From: Bufo bufo
Taxonomy: Eukaryota; Chordata; Amphibia; Anura; Bufonidae
Assembly (NCBI RefSeq): GCF_905171765.1
Contig: NC_053392.1
Span: 103,404,220 to 103,468,219, forward strand
Length of the DNA stretch: 64,000 nt
Reading direction: 5' to 3'
The notes under the pieces are model-generated. The model did no database searches. It was not told the origin of the DNA and saw only the letters and a list, made by a program, of their open reading frames with translations. The position numbers and the translations under genes were made by a program. Within the stretch, counting starts at the first letter, position 1; every line of letters starts with the position of its first letter. Below are positions 1 through 11,633 of the stretch, one piece after another.

Positions 1-157
1 AAGAGCGGGATCTTGACATAGGGGCCACTTAATATGGTGGATTTGGCAATCTCTGTAATGGGGACACCCCTTTGCTCGGTTTTCCTTCCTTTGAGGGATA
101 TCTGGCTTTCACTGTGTTGAAGACCCATAACTGGGGCTCCACGGTTATTTTGCATAT
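1..157 (-). repeat. Partial inverted copy of the ribozyme-bearing ~400-bp repeat
   Basis: The reverse complement of this stretch matches 35673-35829 with only a few differences, and also 36073-36215, which lacks about 20 bases. The similarity stops near base 157 and is cut by the window edge at base 1. In the 35.6-kb copy the hammerhead lies just beyond the point corresponding to base 1, so the ribozyme of this copy, if present, is outside the window. Confidence 0.85.
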
Positions 158-1152
158 CGGGGTATAGACTTTTGTCCGGGTATAGAAAAGTGGCAGAACA
201 CCGGCATGAGTTTCTTCAGTCACTTCAGCGCGAGACCGGAGGTCACGGGTCTCGCGGGATCTGGCGCCGATACACATGATCTTATGCAACGTCATAGCCG
301 GGACGTCATAACAGGAAGTGACGTGACGACTCATGGTATTGAAGTATTACGGGGTAGGGAAATATCACTGGACACCGGCGGCAAGTACAGACTAGACTAC
401 AGGATCATCAGCGTCAGCGAGCGACACAAGTACGTACGTGGGTTGGGGGGTTTTGGCGGCAATTTCAAATTACATAATGGAGCCTGGCTGGAGGGCAGTG
501 TGATTGTGCACTGTCTGTGGGGGCAGTATTACTTAGTGGAGCACTGGGGGGCAAATTACATAATGGAGGGCAGGTAAAGGGGCGGGTAAAGGGGAGTGGT
601 CAATGGGCGGAGTCAACCAGCCCTGAGTGGTTGTACTAAATGTTTTATTTTATGCAATTGCAAAAGTATTCAGCCTTTAACCTTTCGTGTACTGCTCTGC
701 TGCTCTGTCAGTCGGCAGCCACTGTTGAGAAATGATCGGGTGCTTTGCGCTTTGTGAATACCCGTCTAAGCCCTTAGACTCATCTATCCAGAGTGGCCAG
801 CTCAAAATCTGACTATGGGAGCCTTCTTAGTGCGTGCATACATTATGGAGCACATTTATTAAGACCGGCGTTTTAGACGTTGGTTTTAATAAAGACCCAT
901 CAGTGGCGGTGGATCACCAAACATATGAAGAGGCCTGTGCCTTTTTGACCTATCCAGCGCCGCTTCTAAATGTAGGACAGCTTTGAGCTGTCTTACATTT
1001 AGATCTTTAGATCTTTTTCTACGCCTATGGTAAATGAGATGGGCTTGCCGGCCGGTCCCCTTCAACGACCCAACCGCGCCCACTTTTTTTAGACCTGGCG
1101 TGAGCAGGGAGCTCACCGTTGCGCCTCAATCTATGCCTGAAATATTGCTAAT
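158..1152. other. No gene seen; degenerate dispersed repeat sequence
   Basis: No convincing coding region. The frame at 206-577 (123 codons) has no recognisable domain. At 470-575 two imperfect copies of an 'aaattacataatgga' phrase suggest an old tandem or dispersed repeat. Around 860-1120 are phrases such as 'acatttattaagaccggcg' and a short inverted repeat about a 'ttagatctttagatct' core, which look like a decayed mobile element without clear ends. Confidence 0.4.
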
Positions 1153-1155
1153 TTA

Positions 1156-1557
1156 GACTACTTTCACATCTGCAGTTTTCCTTTCCGGTATTGATGTCCG
1201 TCATAGGATCTCAACACCGGAGGAAAATGCTTCAGTTTTGTCCCCATCCATTGTCAATGGGGACAATACTGAACTGAACAGGACAGAGTACACCAGAATG
1301 CATTCTGTTCCTTTTGGTTACGTTCCCATCACAGACAGAAAAACGCTGCAAGCAAGATGGATCCAGCATAACACGTAATGTAAGTCAATGGCGCCCACTG
1401 ACCTACAATGGTTTTAGTGCCTGATCCGTCTTGGCCATTTTAGAGATAATACAACCGGATCCATTCAGAACGGATACAGCCAGTTGTATTATCATAACGG
1501 AAGCGTTTTTGCTGTTCCCTGCCGGATAAGGCAAAAACGCAAAATGTGAAAGTAGCC
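1156..1557. mobile_element. MITE, Harbinger-like, 3-bp TTA duplication
   Basis: The left end reads GACTACTTTCACATCTGC and the right end, reverse-complemented, GGCTACTTTCACATTTTGC, giving terminal inverted repeats. TTA flanks both sides (1153-1155 and 1558-1560). A TWA duplication with such termini fits PIF/Harbinger-type non-autonomous elements (inference). No transposase. The same termini recur at 8883, 25747 and 26882 in this window. Confidence 0.75.
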
Positions 1558-1560
1558 TTA

Positions 1561-2416
1561 GGTGTATTTCAGCTTGCTAAATGATCCCCAATGTGTATAT
1601 TTTATATTTGATATGCTGTTGTTTGTATTGGTGCTGTATAATCACTTATGAATGTTGTATGGGCCTTATAATTTTATACTAATGTTACCTGCACTTGGAA
1701 CTTTGAGGAAACGTATTTTTAACTTTGTTGGAATTTGATATAGCAGAGTGCATAACCAAAGAAGAGATATGATTGCAGTAAACAACAGCACAGTTCACAC
1801 TGGCTGCCATATACTTCTGATTGATAATTTAGCCTTAATAGAATGCAAGGATGACCCGGAGCGTATTCAAGATATGCATACAAGTCATAATATTAATATA
1901 CAGAGCAAAATGCTATAAAAGGTATGCTAATTTCAGATGTTGAAAGGTCTTAGCATAATAAGATGCTAGCTCATACATATTAATAAGCCCTTGTACTTAC
2001 TGCTTTGTATCAATAAGATGATCTTAAGAAATACGGGCAAGTAGGTAACAGTTTCTGATAATGATAAATAGAGATAAAGGGTTTATATTAAGTAATCAAA
2101 CCCATGTTATGTTATCTCAGACTCCAAATCAGTAATTATCAGTGGGATTCTTACCCTGCCATGTTTCATTCCACAGCTCTGTGCTCAGGGGCAGTCCACT
2201 AGGACAATCAGAATGTATCAAACGCTTTTAGAGGGAATGTGCCATCATAAAATGACCTATTGTTTAAATAACATTTTATGTTAAAAATTTTTTTTCTAAT
2301 TTTTGGTTCTTTTTCTTTCTATATTATAAAAAAAGTATATTATCATGCAGTTTTCACTTTGGCCACTAGGCCTAAAATATGTTAAGACTTCCTGTCTTTT
2401 GAGAGTAGCTATATGG
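1561..2416. other. No gene or clear repeat seen
   Basis: AT-rich, apparently unique sequence with no long open frame and no terminal repeats recognised. Poly-T and poly-A runs near 2280-2345 are the only simple-sequence features. Confidence 0.4.
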
Positions 2417-2424
2417 GACATAGT

Positions 2425-2786
2425 CAGTGTCGGACTGGGGTGTCTAGGGCCCACCAGTAAAATTTATTTCAAGGGCCTAAATATTCAAATATTGCCTGGT
2501 CACACGGCAACAGACAAGGGTCTCTGCAGCGACCCTGAGAAGGTGGGTCCCCCGGAAAAGAGGATACTGGTTGGCCTGTCTCTGTATCTAGAAGCCATCT
2601 CAGCCACCTGATGTATCTATATGACCATAGACTGGTTGAGATGTTGTATGCTGCCTATCTTTATGTAGTACAATCACTCTATCGCATTATGTGTCACTTG
2701 TGCAGGGGGTAGTAGACTAGGGGCCCACTTTACTCGGAGGCCTACAGGGGTATTCACCTGCACCCCTGAGGGCCAGTCCGAGCCTG
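2425..2786. mobile_element. hAT-type MITE with 8-bp target duplication
   Basis: The left terminus CAGTGTCGGACTGGGG and the right terminus (reverse complement CAGGCTCGGACTGGCC) form imperfect terminal inverted repeats. The flanks are gacatagt (2417-2424) and gacataga (2787-2794), an 8-bp duplication with one mismatch, as expected for hAT elements. The frame at 2345-2611 runs across the left boundary and is not a gene. A phrase resembling the terminus (gggcggactggg) also occurs near 17367. Confidence 0.8.
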
Positions 2787-2794
2787 GACATAGA

Positions 2795-3538
2795 CACAAT
2801 GGACTGGAGGGGACTTCGTTGAATTCTATGGGAGAGTGTTCTAGGAATGCTCTGTGACTTGGGAGTAGATAAGCTGTGATATCGCCTATTGTGAATGGTG
2901 GATCCTATGTTATCTATATAGAGGTGTTACTTGTCATTGTAATTCTGCCGTGGTGATAATGATAACAGCTACTGAAAAGTTACCTGTATAGAACAGGAAA
3001 TAATGACCTATTATTAGACCTAGTGGCCAGCATTAAAAAAATTGCAGGATTACATAATTTTTTTTTAAATATAGTGACATGTTCCCTTCTAACTTTGTCA
3101 TTGGCTGCACTAGGCTTGCTGGGATAAAGTTTAGTTGCTGGAACATGCTCCCTTCATCTTTTTGCCCTAGGTGACCTTTTTTAACATGTTTCTCCTTCTC
3201 CTGATTTTCTTTGTCTAGTAATTGACAGGCTTCTTCTTTTTCTGCTATCTGAGGAGGCCTCCTGTCCTCACCTTGTATTTGACCTCATTACCATTCAATG
3301 TCTGACATTTCAATGCCTTACCATCCTCTTCATTGCTGACCCAGATTGCCGGCTTTACCTTCTGATCTACTTATTGAACTATTGGTCTGGAAGTCTGGAT
3401 GACTGACTGCTATCATTATGATGGGACTAATGAATATAGCCAGTGGAAAACCATCTCTGTCCATACACCTCATGATGGCTCATTAAACTGATAGCTGTCT
3501 CTCTTATTACCCCTACGTAAAAAGGAGGGGGATTAAGA
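2795..3538. other. No gene seen
   Basis: Unique-looking sequence with no coding frame of note and no terminal repeats recognised. A pyrimidine-rich stretch covers about 3140-3260. Confidence 0.4.
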
Positions 3539-3546
3539 CTGCCATC

Positions 3547-4079
3547 CAGGGGTGTCGTTAGGTCAAAACATTCGGGTCACCCTGGATGCTTTATCCAGTG
3601 CCCCGATTGTTATGCTGGCTTTTTAATTTGGCTATTCCCCACCCCCCTTGTACTTTTTCCACTACTTGCGGGCTACGCGGGCATGAGATCAGTCACTTTG
3701 GTGTGCAATCTCGTCTTGTGGCGCGTAATCCTGCGAGACCGCTGTAGGTCACGGGTCTCGCGGGATCATGCGCCGCAGGACGGGATTGCGCACCTAAGTG
3801 ACTGAACTCATGCCCACGCAGGCCGCAGGTAGCGGATCAGTGGAACAAGTACAAGGGGGGTGGGGGGATGATCTGTGGGGTTGCCCAGATGGCTAGGCCC
3901 TTCACAGTAGTTATTAACCCCTTTCAGTAGTCCCCCATTCACTGAAGGGGGATGGCTGAAAGGGGTTAATAACTACTGTGAAGTGCCCCCCCTCCGGTGG
4001 CGATGGGGGCGTGGCTTCACGGGGGCATGGTACTGTGGGCTTGTGCCCCGGATGTTTTCAGACCCTAGCAACGCCCCTG
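3547..4079. mobile_element. hAT-type MITE with perfect 8-bp target duplication
   Basis: Ends are CAGGGGTGTCGTTAGGTC and, on the opposite strand, CAGGGGCGTTGCTAGGGTC. The flanking 8-mer ctgccatc is identical on both sides (3539-3546 and 4080-4087). Two foldbacks lie inside: one around 3700-3790 with gcgcacc/ggtgcgc-like arms, the other around 3900-3990, where 'cttcacagtagttattaacc' and its complement face each other. No transposase; non-autonomous. Confidence 0.85.
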
Positions 4080-4087
4080 CTGCCATC

Positions 4088-5040
4088 ACTTCCCGGTTGC
4101 CTCAACTGAGTCCGATGGAAGAACTATGGCAGGATAGATAGAAAAGCTAGGGAGTTCCACTTTGGGCATTACCAAGGAAGATAGACAAAAGGGAATCTTT
4201 TAAAGTCTATATATGGTTCAGCCCAGTTTGGGCACAAAAAGCTTAACTTACGCATCTTTACTTTTTGCTAAATAAAATATATAGATGAGATTCTGACATC
4301 AACACACAACTGTCTCAAAAAGTTACATGTGTATGTGTTTACCCCTTGACCTGGCTGAATGCGATATATGACCTTTCGAGTGAGGTCCTAAAATATGTTG
4401 GTTTGAACACCAGTACATTAGATTTTCAATGTGTTTTACTGACTTTATTATGTGTATGGCCATCTGTGGCCAAGTGAGTAGTTGTGAATGTAAGAATGAG
4501 CAAAAATGTGCCATAGGTGAAAGAACAGGTGTGTTATTTTTACCTGATTATCTCATGGTACAGAAGAACAATAACTATGCCATATCATACACTTCTTGCA
4601 AGACGTCCCTCAAGCCTGAGACTTAACAGTCTGAAGAGCAATCCCTGCTCTGTGGATTCTTTCTTTTTTGCTTTCAGATTTTTATGTGATCATCCTTGAT
4701 TCCTCACAGAACTAATGAAAGCAGTGTATTGGATCTATGTCAAAGTAGTTGATCTGCTAAAGAGAGCTAGGCAGAGTATCATATGTCATGATGGAAGGGT
4801 TATGATATATGTAGTCAGTTTAATTTAGCTCTTCCCATTTTCCACTTTCTGATACTATGAAATCTCCTAGATTTAGCTATCAGGATTTAGGCTCAAAATA
4901 GAAAGATAAACTTAAAACCTTATAGTGGTTGCCTTACCTGGTTTTACTTGTTTTACCTGGACCTTGGAGCATTAAGGGGCTCAAAGATCCCTCTGTCTCA
5001 CAGGATGAGACCAATACTATAGATGGTGTGTGAAAGTTAA
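4088..5040. other. No gene seen
   Basis: Unique-looking AT-rich sequence. The overlapping short frames at 4323-4699 on both strands have no recognisable similarity and are taken as chance. Confidence 0.4.
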
Positions 5041-5413
5041 AGGTATTGTTCTACATTTTTCAAATCTGCAATGGGATCTGAATACTTTTGTAATTGCATG
5101 TAATTAAAAATATAGTTTAACCACTGAGATAATCACTAAAATATATCTTTATAGCGCCACCTGCTGTCTGCTCTTATTCAAAATTCTTTATCCAGTTTAC
5201 TGAGATGGAAGAACATGCTAATTTCCATCCTTCAACTGCCATCAGCTGCAGCAGAGAGGACATACCTCCTGAAAAGCACATGTCCCCGAGCTGCCAGCTT
5301 GAAATAAATCTAGCAGAGCAATTGGAGAAATGAATGGGGAGATCTCTGGATCCATGTGAGGTACAGGGCTGGTTCTAGCTTTGTTAGAAAGAGATTGTCA
5401 TGTACTATATGAT

Positions 5414-7455
5414 TAGAAATGAGCGAATAAAAAAAAAAAATTATTCGGCCGGTTCGACAATTTAAAAAAAAAAAATTCGGTTCGAACCGAATTTATTCGC
5501 GGCAAATTTTGTTAAAAAACAGCTATTTCCTGGCTGCAGAGAGCCTTTGTAGTGGTGTAGAAAACTGTGCCTTGCAGTAACACGCATAGGGAGTCTGCTC
5601 TGGTAGTGAAATAATACTGTGAAATGCAGATGACAGGCGACACTCTTAGAATCACTGCATACTTCACTTATTTGGGGCCAAAACTGACCAAATAACTGAA
5701 GTATGAACTCAGCCTTACAGGTAAATGTTAGCACCAAGAAGAAGCGCACTCCTTTTACACCATCGTCAGCTGATTCCACCTACTGTATATGTCTACAGAA
5801 CCTGTTCTATACGCTTATACAAGTAGAGCCCCCTGACAGAGTGGAGAGGGTGTCAGCAGTAAGTTTGCTTTGACGTCACTGATTATTTTGCCTTTCCTCT
5901 GATCCGTCAGAACAATAACCCCCAAAAAACGGATCCTGTCTGTTGAGCATCCGCCTTCACTCGATCAGCATTTGGTCAGTAATCCATCAGAATCGCTAAT
6001 GGCAAAAAAACAGGAGTGGATCCGAAACAGAGATGACCGAGTCAACCATTCAAAAACCTCTGTGTTGCTGGTCAAGACACGACTGCTAGCTGACACTGGG
6101 AGCTCAGGCCTCTCGAAGTGAACCCTGCTGCCACGGCCTCTTACTCTGCTGTGACCTCTGCCTGCACCAGAAACATTTAGGCCTCTGCCACTCCCCTGTG
6201 CAGGGCCTGGAACTTCTCTGTCTGACATACAGTTAGATTAAATAAATAAATAAATAAAAAGGAAATTAAAACACCCCAAAAAATTCTGCAATTTTCTCAC
6301 TTCACCACACAACGGCTAATAAGACCCTTTTTTCCCACTAACACACAAAAAAGGGCTTAAGAACATATAACTGCACCGCTGAACGGCAAATATATTTTTT
6401 CTTTTTTCCACCGATACACGTCACAAAAGGCTTTAGTAAATATAACTGCAATGCTGAACGCCAAATATATTTTTTCTTTTTCCACTAATACACGCCACAA
6501 AAGGCTTTAGAACAGGCATGCTCAAGATGCGTCACGTCCCTCCAACTGTTGCAAAACTACAACTCCCAGCATTCCCAAACAGTCTACAGCTATCAGCCTG
6601 CAGCAGGGCATGGTGGGAGTTGTAGTTTTACAACAGCTGGAGGGCCACAGGTTGACCATCCCTGCTTTAGAACATATAACTGCACCGCTGAACGGCAAAT
6701 ATATTTTACTTTTGCCACTAATACACGACAAAAACTGCTGTCATTTTCGCACTTCACCACACAACGGCTAATAAACCCTTTTTTTACCACTAATACAACC
6801 CAAAAAATGCTTTAGAAAATATAACTGCATCGCACAAGGGCAAATAAGACGTATAAATATTTCCTTGTAATAAACCCTGTTAATGGCTGTAACATCCCAA
6901 TAACAAGAACGGTTTACTGGAATTACAGAGCTGTATAATGTCAATTTGGGTCCTCAGTCAGTGCAGCAAGGTGTAATAGGATTGTTCCTATTACCCAGGA
7001 TGTAACCTCCCCTACTGAACCCTGTTCAACATAAATGCTGTGGAATGATTCCTCCCTATCCTTTCCCTATACCTTGAATAATCTTTCCCTGCACTTGAAA
7101 ATAGTTTTTTTTAGCACAATGACGTTTTTTCTAGCACTGTCCCTAGCGCCTGATGACGTCACTCCCTGCACTAAGTACACTGGAAAATGGCAGAATCCAA
7201 GATGGCTGAGGCTATTTATAGGTCTGTGACATCACAGGGCTGGCTGGCTACTGATTGGCTGCATGCACGACATTATGGGTGATCCAGCCTTCCCAGATTT
7301 CCTTGCTATATGTCCTCACACGTGCAGCAGCCATTTTAGGAAAAAATTTGATTCGTTACCACGAATCGCGAGGAAATTCGGCTTCGGTGCGAATCTAATT
7401 TTTTCTGAAATTCGGATGGAATTCCACTTTGTCAGTTTCAATTCTCGCATCTCTA
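5414..7455. mobile_element. Non-autonomous hAT element, 2.0 kb, 8-bp target duplication
   Basis: Termini are TAGAAATGAGCGAAT and, reverse-complemented, TAGAGATGCGAGAATTG. The flanking 8-mer tatatgat is perfect (5406-5413 and 7456-7463). The related repeat at 17942-18403 is uninterrupted at the same position (near 18357), so it serves as an empty site. The interior carries an imperfect ~75-80-bp repeat at 6360-6850 ('aacggcaaatatatttt', 'ccactaatacac') related to the large array at 58255. Bases 5739-6050 resemble 53331-53640. No transposase frame was recognised. Confidence 0.85.
6513..6664. mobile_element. 152-bp palindromic hAT-type MITE nested in a hAT element
   Basis: Starts CAGGCATGCTCAA and ends TTGACCATCCCTG. 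Internal arms 'actacaactcccagcat' and 'tggtgggagttgtagtttt' fold back on each other. The 8-mer ctttagaa is repeated exactly on both sides (6505-6512 and 6665-6672). It sits in one of the internal repeats of the 5414-7455 element and is therefore younger. Confidence 0.85.
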
Positions 7456-7502
7456 TATATGATATCCGATTTTCCTTTTTACATTATTAATGGGAGAACC
7501 CC

Positions 7503-8223
7503 AATATATACTTTGTGTAAGAGATTTCGCAATCTGGCCAAAAGCTTCAAGATTTGCCCTGATGGCATGGAGGGGTTATGAAGCATTTCAAATTACTGGA
7601 TTATTATAGAAAAGAACCTACATGTTAGCACAAAAACAACTCATAAAGAGAGTCTGTCAGCTGTTTTCACTATGCTAAACTCCTGACAGCATTAGGTAGA
7701 GGATGAAGATAGCAGTATAAGCAAATCTTTTGTGGAGCTTTTATTATCAGGATTAGTGTGAGTCTAAACACTTATTCTGCCAGACTTTGCCTGTTGAGTG
7801 CATTGGAGGTTGAGTTTCACTGTGAAGTGCTCTCTGCATTGAGCTGCCTTACAGCTCCCCCTCTCTGCTTTGAGAGACAGCTGTAGTATCCAACCAGGAG
7901 ACAATTACAGTTGTCAGAGCAGAGGAGAGGGGTTCTGAAGTGTTTCAAAGTGCAGTGCCCAAAAGGACTACTGCAAACTGTGAATTACTGCTAAAACAGT
8001 TAATTTAATGTTGTTCAGTTGAATGTTGTGATTTATTGTTAAAGCACTTATTTCTTTATGCACTGTGTATACCTCATAGCAATTTATGGGTAAAATATGG
8101 TTAACACTGACAGATTTGGTTAGATTACCAGCATGACTGCCCCTTGGTTAGTTAGACAACACCTACATGAAAGAGCTCGGGTAGACTAGACCAAAGTCTA
8201 GAGAACCTCTCTGTGAGACTCCA
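7503..8223. other. No gene seen; possible decayed MITE
   Basis: No coding frame. The phrase 'gagagtctgtcagctg' (about 7648) and the later 'ctcctgacagc' resemble termini of TTAA-type MITEs elsewhere in the window, but no second boundary is clear. Confidence 0.35.
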
Positions 8224-8824
8224 TGTCACGGATGCGGTGTGGGTGGGAAACTCCACTCCGAGCATAGGAGAAAAGGGGAAAGGAACTAGGCCTGGAAACT
8301 AGGGTAAAGGAGAAGGTCACCTCCTAGAACAAGCCTAATCCAAGTCCTGACTAACTATCAGTATGAACTGACCTCGATGGTAGGAAAGTTCATACACAGG
8401 AACCTAGAGCCCTAACATACCCTGTAGGGTACTAGTATAGTGACAGGACAACCTATTCTTCCAGCAGAAGGATGAACAGGAGTCTTTCTCAGGCCTAGAT
8501 ACAAAAGACAGGGAAATACAACAAACAAAATACAAATAGGGAAGATGACACTTAACTTCACGTGGAGCAAAGGCAGCGCCAGGAGCTCAACCAAGATCCA
8601 ACAACCAGCTAGCCCAAAGTACAGAAACTGAAGCTATAAACCGCACCCCCAAAAGGGGTAAGCAGTTATAAATAGGGGAAGTTAAATGACCAAACCAACA
8701 ACACCTGCCAGAGGTGTGGTCATACCAAAACAACACAAAAGATCCACAAGGAAGCATTCAGATTAACCCACGTGTTGCCAGTCTCTCTGATCTTCTTGCA
8801 CCTGTCACGGGAGTGTCTGTGACA
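8224..8824. mobile_element. Possible solo LTR, TG...CA ends
   Basis: A 601-bp segment begins TGTCACGGATGCGG and ends GTGTCTGTGACA. It is flanked by ctcca (8219-8223) and ctaca (8825-8829), a 5-bp near-duplication. A TATAAATA box lies near 8667. This fits a solo long terminal repeat. An element with short inverted TGTCACGG/CCGTGACA-like ends is an alternative. No coding region. Confidence 0.4.
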
Positions 8825-8882
8825 CTACAGCTGTCAAAGAAGCAACCACTTTACCCCTGAGGGAGAAATACCAACCATCTTA

Positions 8883-9255
8883 GGGTACTTTCACACTTGC
8901 GGCAGGACGGATCCGACAGGCTGTTCACCCTGTCGGATCCATCCTTCCGCTATTTCGCCGTTCCGCCGGACCGGCGCTCCGTCCCCATTGACTATAATGG
9001 GGCGGGGTGGAGCTCCGGCGCAGTACGGCAGTTCGCAGTGAGAGGCTGCCGGACTAAAAAGTCGGACATGCAGGACTTTTAGTCCGGCAGCCTTTCGCCG
9101 TGCACTGCCGTGCTGCGCCGGAGCTCCGCCCCCATCCCCATTATAGTCAATAGGGACGGAAAGGCGGTCCGGCGGCACAGCGAAATAGCAGAAGGACGGA
9201 TCCGACAGGGTGAACAGCCTGTCGGATCCGTCCTGCCGCAAGTGTGAAAGTAGCC
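8883..9255. mobile_element. 373-bp foldback MITE, Harbinger-like
   Basis: TTA flanks both ends (8880-8882 and 9256-9258). Left end GGGTACTTTCACACTTGCGG, right end on the opposite strand GGCTACTTTCACACTTGCGG. The two halves are nearly perfect inverted copies centred near 9068, so open frames appear on both strands over the element (8891-9313 minus, 8897-9082 plus); these are palindrome artefacts. Confidence 0.85.
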
Positions 9256-9604
9256 TTAGAAGGTCCAGAACCATCAAAGCCATGCAAGATAACATCAGTA
9301 AGGTACTGCTCATTTATGGCAAGAGACTGTACTGCTGTGGAATGGGTTTATTGCCTCCGGCATCTAATACACTTTAAGACGGACTGGCCACCCATATCTA
9401 AATTCTGCATCCCTCAGCCCTGAAATTGCAGAAGGGTCAACAAGAACAGAATAACATGCCTGTGGTTATCTGGAAAGACTGCAAAGTGTCCTTAGAAGGA
9501 GAGTCAGGGAGCACTACTATTACCGTCATTGTTGCTGCCATTGGGAAAAGTAAGCTCCATGATATACCTTAATACTGTACCAATTGCTGCTGTTTGTACT
9601 ACAA

Positions 9605-10625
9605 TATAATAAAGTCCAGCAAAGGTACCCTGTTAAATCATCGGATGACTAAATTTAATGAGAAATATAGACATACACATAAACAAAACTCTACAACAAA
9701 CAATCCGAGGGGAGAGGCCAGGATACAGTCAGATGCACTGGGTAAGTGGTGGGGAATTAAATCCCTAGCACTGATACCCTAAGCTGGTCCTCTGCCCAGG
9801 GACGTCTCCTGATGGTGGGGACGCCCTGTCCACGTACCTAATCTCGACCTCCTAACTGTCCCTGGTAAAGTGACGAGTGGAGAGAGATAGGTATCCAGTG
9901 GTACCCTAGCGGATGACTAGCACAACACCAAAAAGAATGAAAGGTGTCCACTGTATAATGCCCTCGTGACCATCGCCAGGAGGTACAGGGTCCACCTAGA
10001 GGATAAAAAACACAAACAGACACACGCACATATAAACACAAATAGCAAAAGATGACCTACAACCCCGACGCGTTTCACCCACAGCAGTGGGATCATCAGG
10101 GGGTGATACAGGGTAGGTATAGTGAGGACTGGAAGCCTGTGACAATAACTATAGCAGGCCCAGACCGATGATAAATGCGTGAATAAATGCGTTGACAGAT
10201 AAATACGTATATCGCAACAACAGACCCAAATTAATAAATAAATAAATAAATGGTTGCCACATGGCAAATTACATACGGTCACTCGGCGGCACAATTGGTG
10301 ACGTTAACCGACTAGATGCAAGGTACAGATCTATATAAAGAAGCAAGGATGAAAACATAAACAACAGAGAAGGAAATACACGCGTAGCGTTAGGGAAATG
10401 AACGAGAAGTAAGTACCTGAGATTAACGAGGGCTCAGGGTCACAAAGGGATAAATTGTGAAGAGGCTCGTGGAGGGGCATAAAGGATAGTCACCCCCAAC
10501 CTACCTAGCTGTAAAAAACATACAGGATGAGCATATATTGTTCCCTAAGTGCATGACCCTCGCCCATAGCAAGTAGAACCAGAGAGAGAGGCTATTATGT
10601 AAATACCTGATAAGCACTCCAGGGG
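9605..10625 (-). repeat. PLE1 3' arm (pseudo-LTR)
   Basis: Reverse complement of 12752-13772 with very few differences over about 1,017 bp. Contains the minus-strand hammerhead at 10062-10104 and an (AAAT)-type microsatellite near 10230-10250. Mirrored open frames (for example 9838-10041 minus and 13340-13543 plus) come from this duplication and are not genes. Confidence 0.9.
10062..10104 (-). ncRNA. Type I hammerhead ribozyme in PLE1 3' arm
   Basis: On the minus strand the conserved core is present: CTGATGA, a stem II of five pairs (CCCAC/GTGGG, loop TGCT), GAAA, a tiny stem III (ACGCGT, two pairs), cleavage residue C, and stem I formed by CCCC with GGGG plus one A-T pair. Hammerheads with minimal stem III are established in Penelope-like elements. 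All invariant core positions that I can check are intact. It lies in the same orientation as the PLE1 gene, about 500 bp from the element's 3' end. Confidence 0.88.
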
Positions 10626-11633
10626 TAAGGTAGGACAATAACACAGTTCAAAACTCCATAGACATAGGGCTACCCGCCAGATGATGCCTAGAAAGCATAC
10701 AGTTCTGGAAATTAACTCAGGAAATAAGCCATAAGGATTAAGTGATGGAAAATGTTAACAGGTACTTACATGGTGCCGTTGTCAGTGTGAGGAGATGGGT
10801 CTGAGGCGTTAAGAATGTAAACCCCCGCCCTTTAAATACCTTATACGCCCATTCAGTAGGGAAGAGCAATTAGCGGAGGGGAAGGACGGCTGCTGGTTAA
10901 CCGGTGTAATTCGGGCGTTCCAGAGTGGAACGCACGCCAGGGTGCGTCCACCCACGACATGAGCCGGACGGATATCCGGTGTATACAGTGCAGACAAGCC
11001 CAATCCTATGTAGCTGGCGTGCGGCGTGCGTGCCAGCTTGGAACGCACGCCGGAAGAGGAGCAGCTGGGCTAAGACCGGACCGGAAGTCCGGTGTGTGGA
11101 ACGCATGTCAACGATCCCTCCGATTGGCAAGAAATATGTTAACCCTAAATGAGCTTGGATGGCATGATGTAGATAAAGAAAAATTAAAAATTAAATAATA
11201 AAGATTAACCCTGGCCACATGTGGGGTACATACCAGAGAGGGTAATCATGGAAAAACGGGCAAAGGAAAAAATGGATCAGGAAGGGAGAAAGAATGGATC
11301 TGTGCCAGAGATGAAAAGGATAGACTAATGAATATGTGAATGCATATCCTCAGATACAGAAGTAGGGCTACCTTGATGATGACAAGGGCGTCCCCTAGAG
11401 GGTGTGAAACGATGCAAGGCCACACCAAACAGTTACATTCGGGTACTTCACGTACCCAGGCTACGTAACAGGGAATACATGATATTTTTACTGAGGCCAC
11501 AGGTGCTAAGGGACAGCCCGGATGCAGGGAGGATCCCGCACCGAGGCCAGGGCAGCAGGGAAGCAGGAAGAATACACTATATATGAGTATATATGGGAAT
11601 AGGTGTAGGTGGACATACATAAAAAGTTGATAA
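10626..11633 (-). other. PLE1 3' untranslated / internal region
   Basis: Lies between the gene's stop codon and the repeated 3' arm. Only short frames on both strands. Contains an inverted-repeat GC-rich section at about 10910-11110 with 'ggaacgcacgcc' near both ends. Confidence 0.6.

Larger units (their letters stand above)
5041..7502 (+). mobile_element. TTAA-flanked MITE (copy A), split by a hAT element
   Basis: The left end follows TTAA (5037-5040) and starts AGGTATTGTTC; the right end is GAGAACCCC near 7500. Its two halves, 5041-5413 and 7456-7502, match the uninterrupted copy at 17942-18403 and the inverted copy at 60377-60727. The shared phrase 'gatctctggatccatgtgag' near 5341 is present in all three in slightly varying form. 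The family looks piggyBac-like and non-autonomous (inference from TTAA). Confidence 0.75.

Noticed and set aside
206..577. 123-codon open frame as a possible gene
   Set aside because: No recognisable domain, biased by repeat sequence, no splice or promoter context; length is within chance.
8891..9313. 140-codon minus-strand frame
   Set aside because: Lies over a 373-bp foldback MITE and shows mirrored peptides; a symmetry artefact.
9838..10294. Hydrophobic ORFs that could be membrane proteins (also 13117-13543)
   Set aside because: Both copies are the arms of PLE1; the frames include the hammerhead and a microsatellite and are not coding in Penelope elements.
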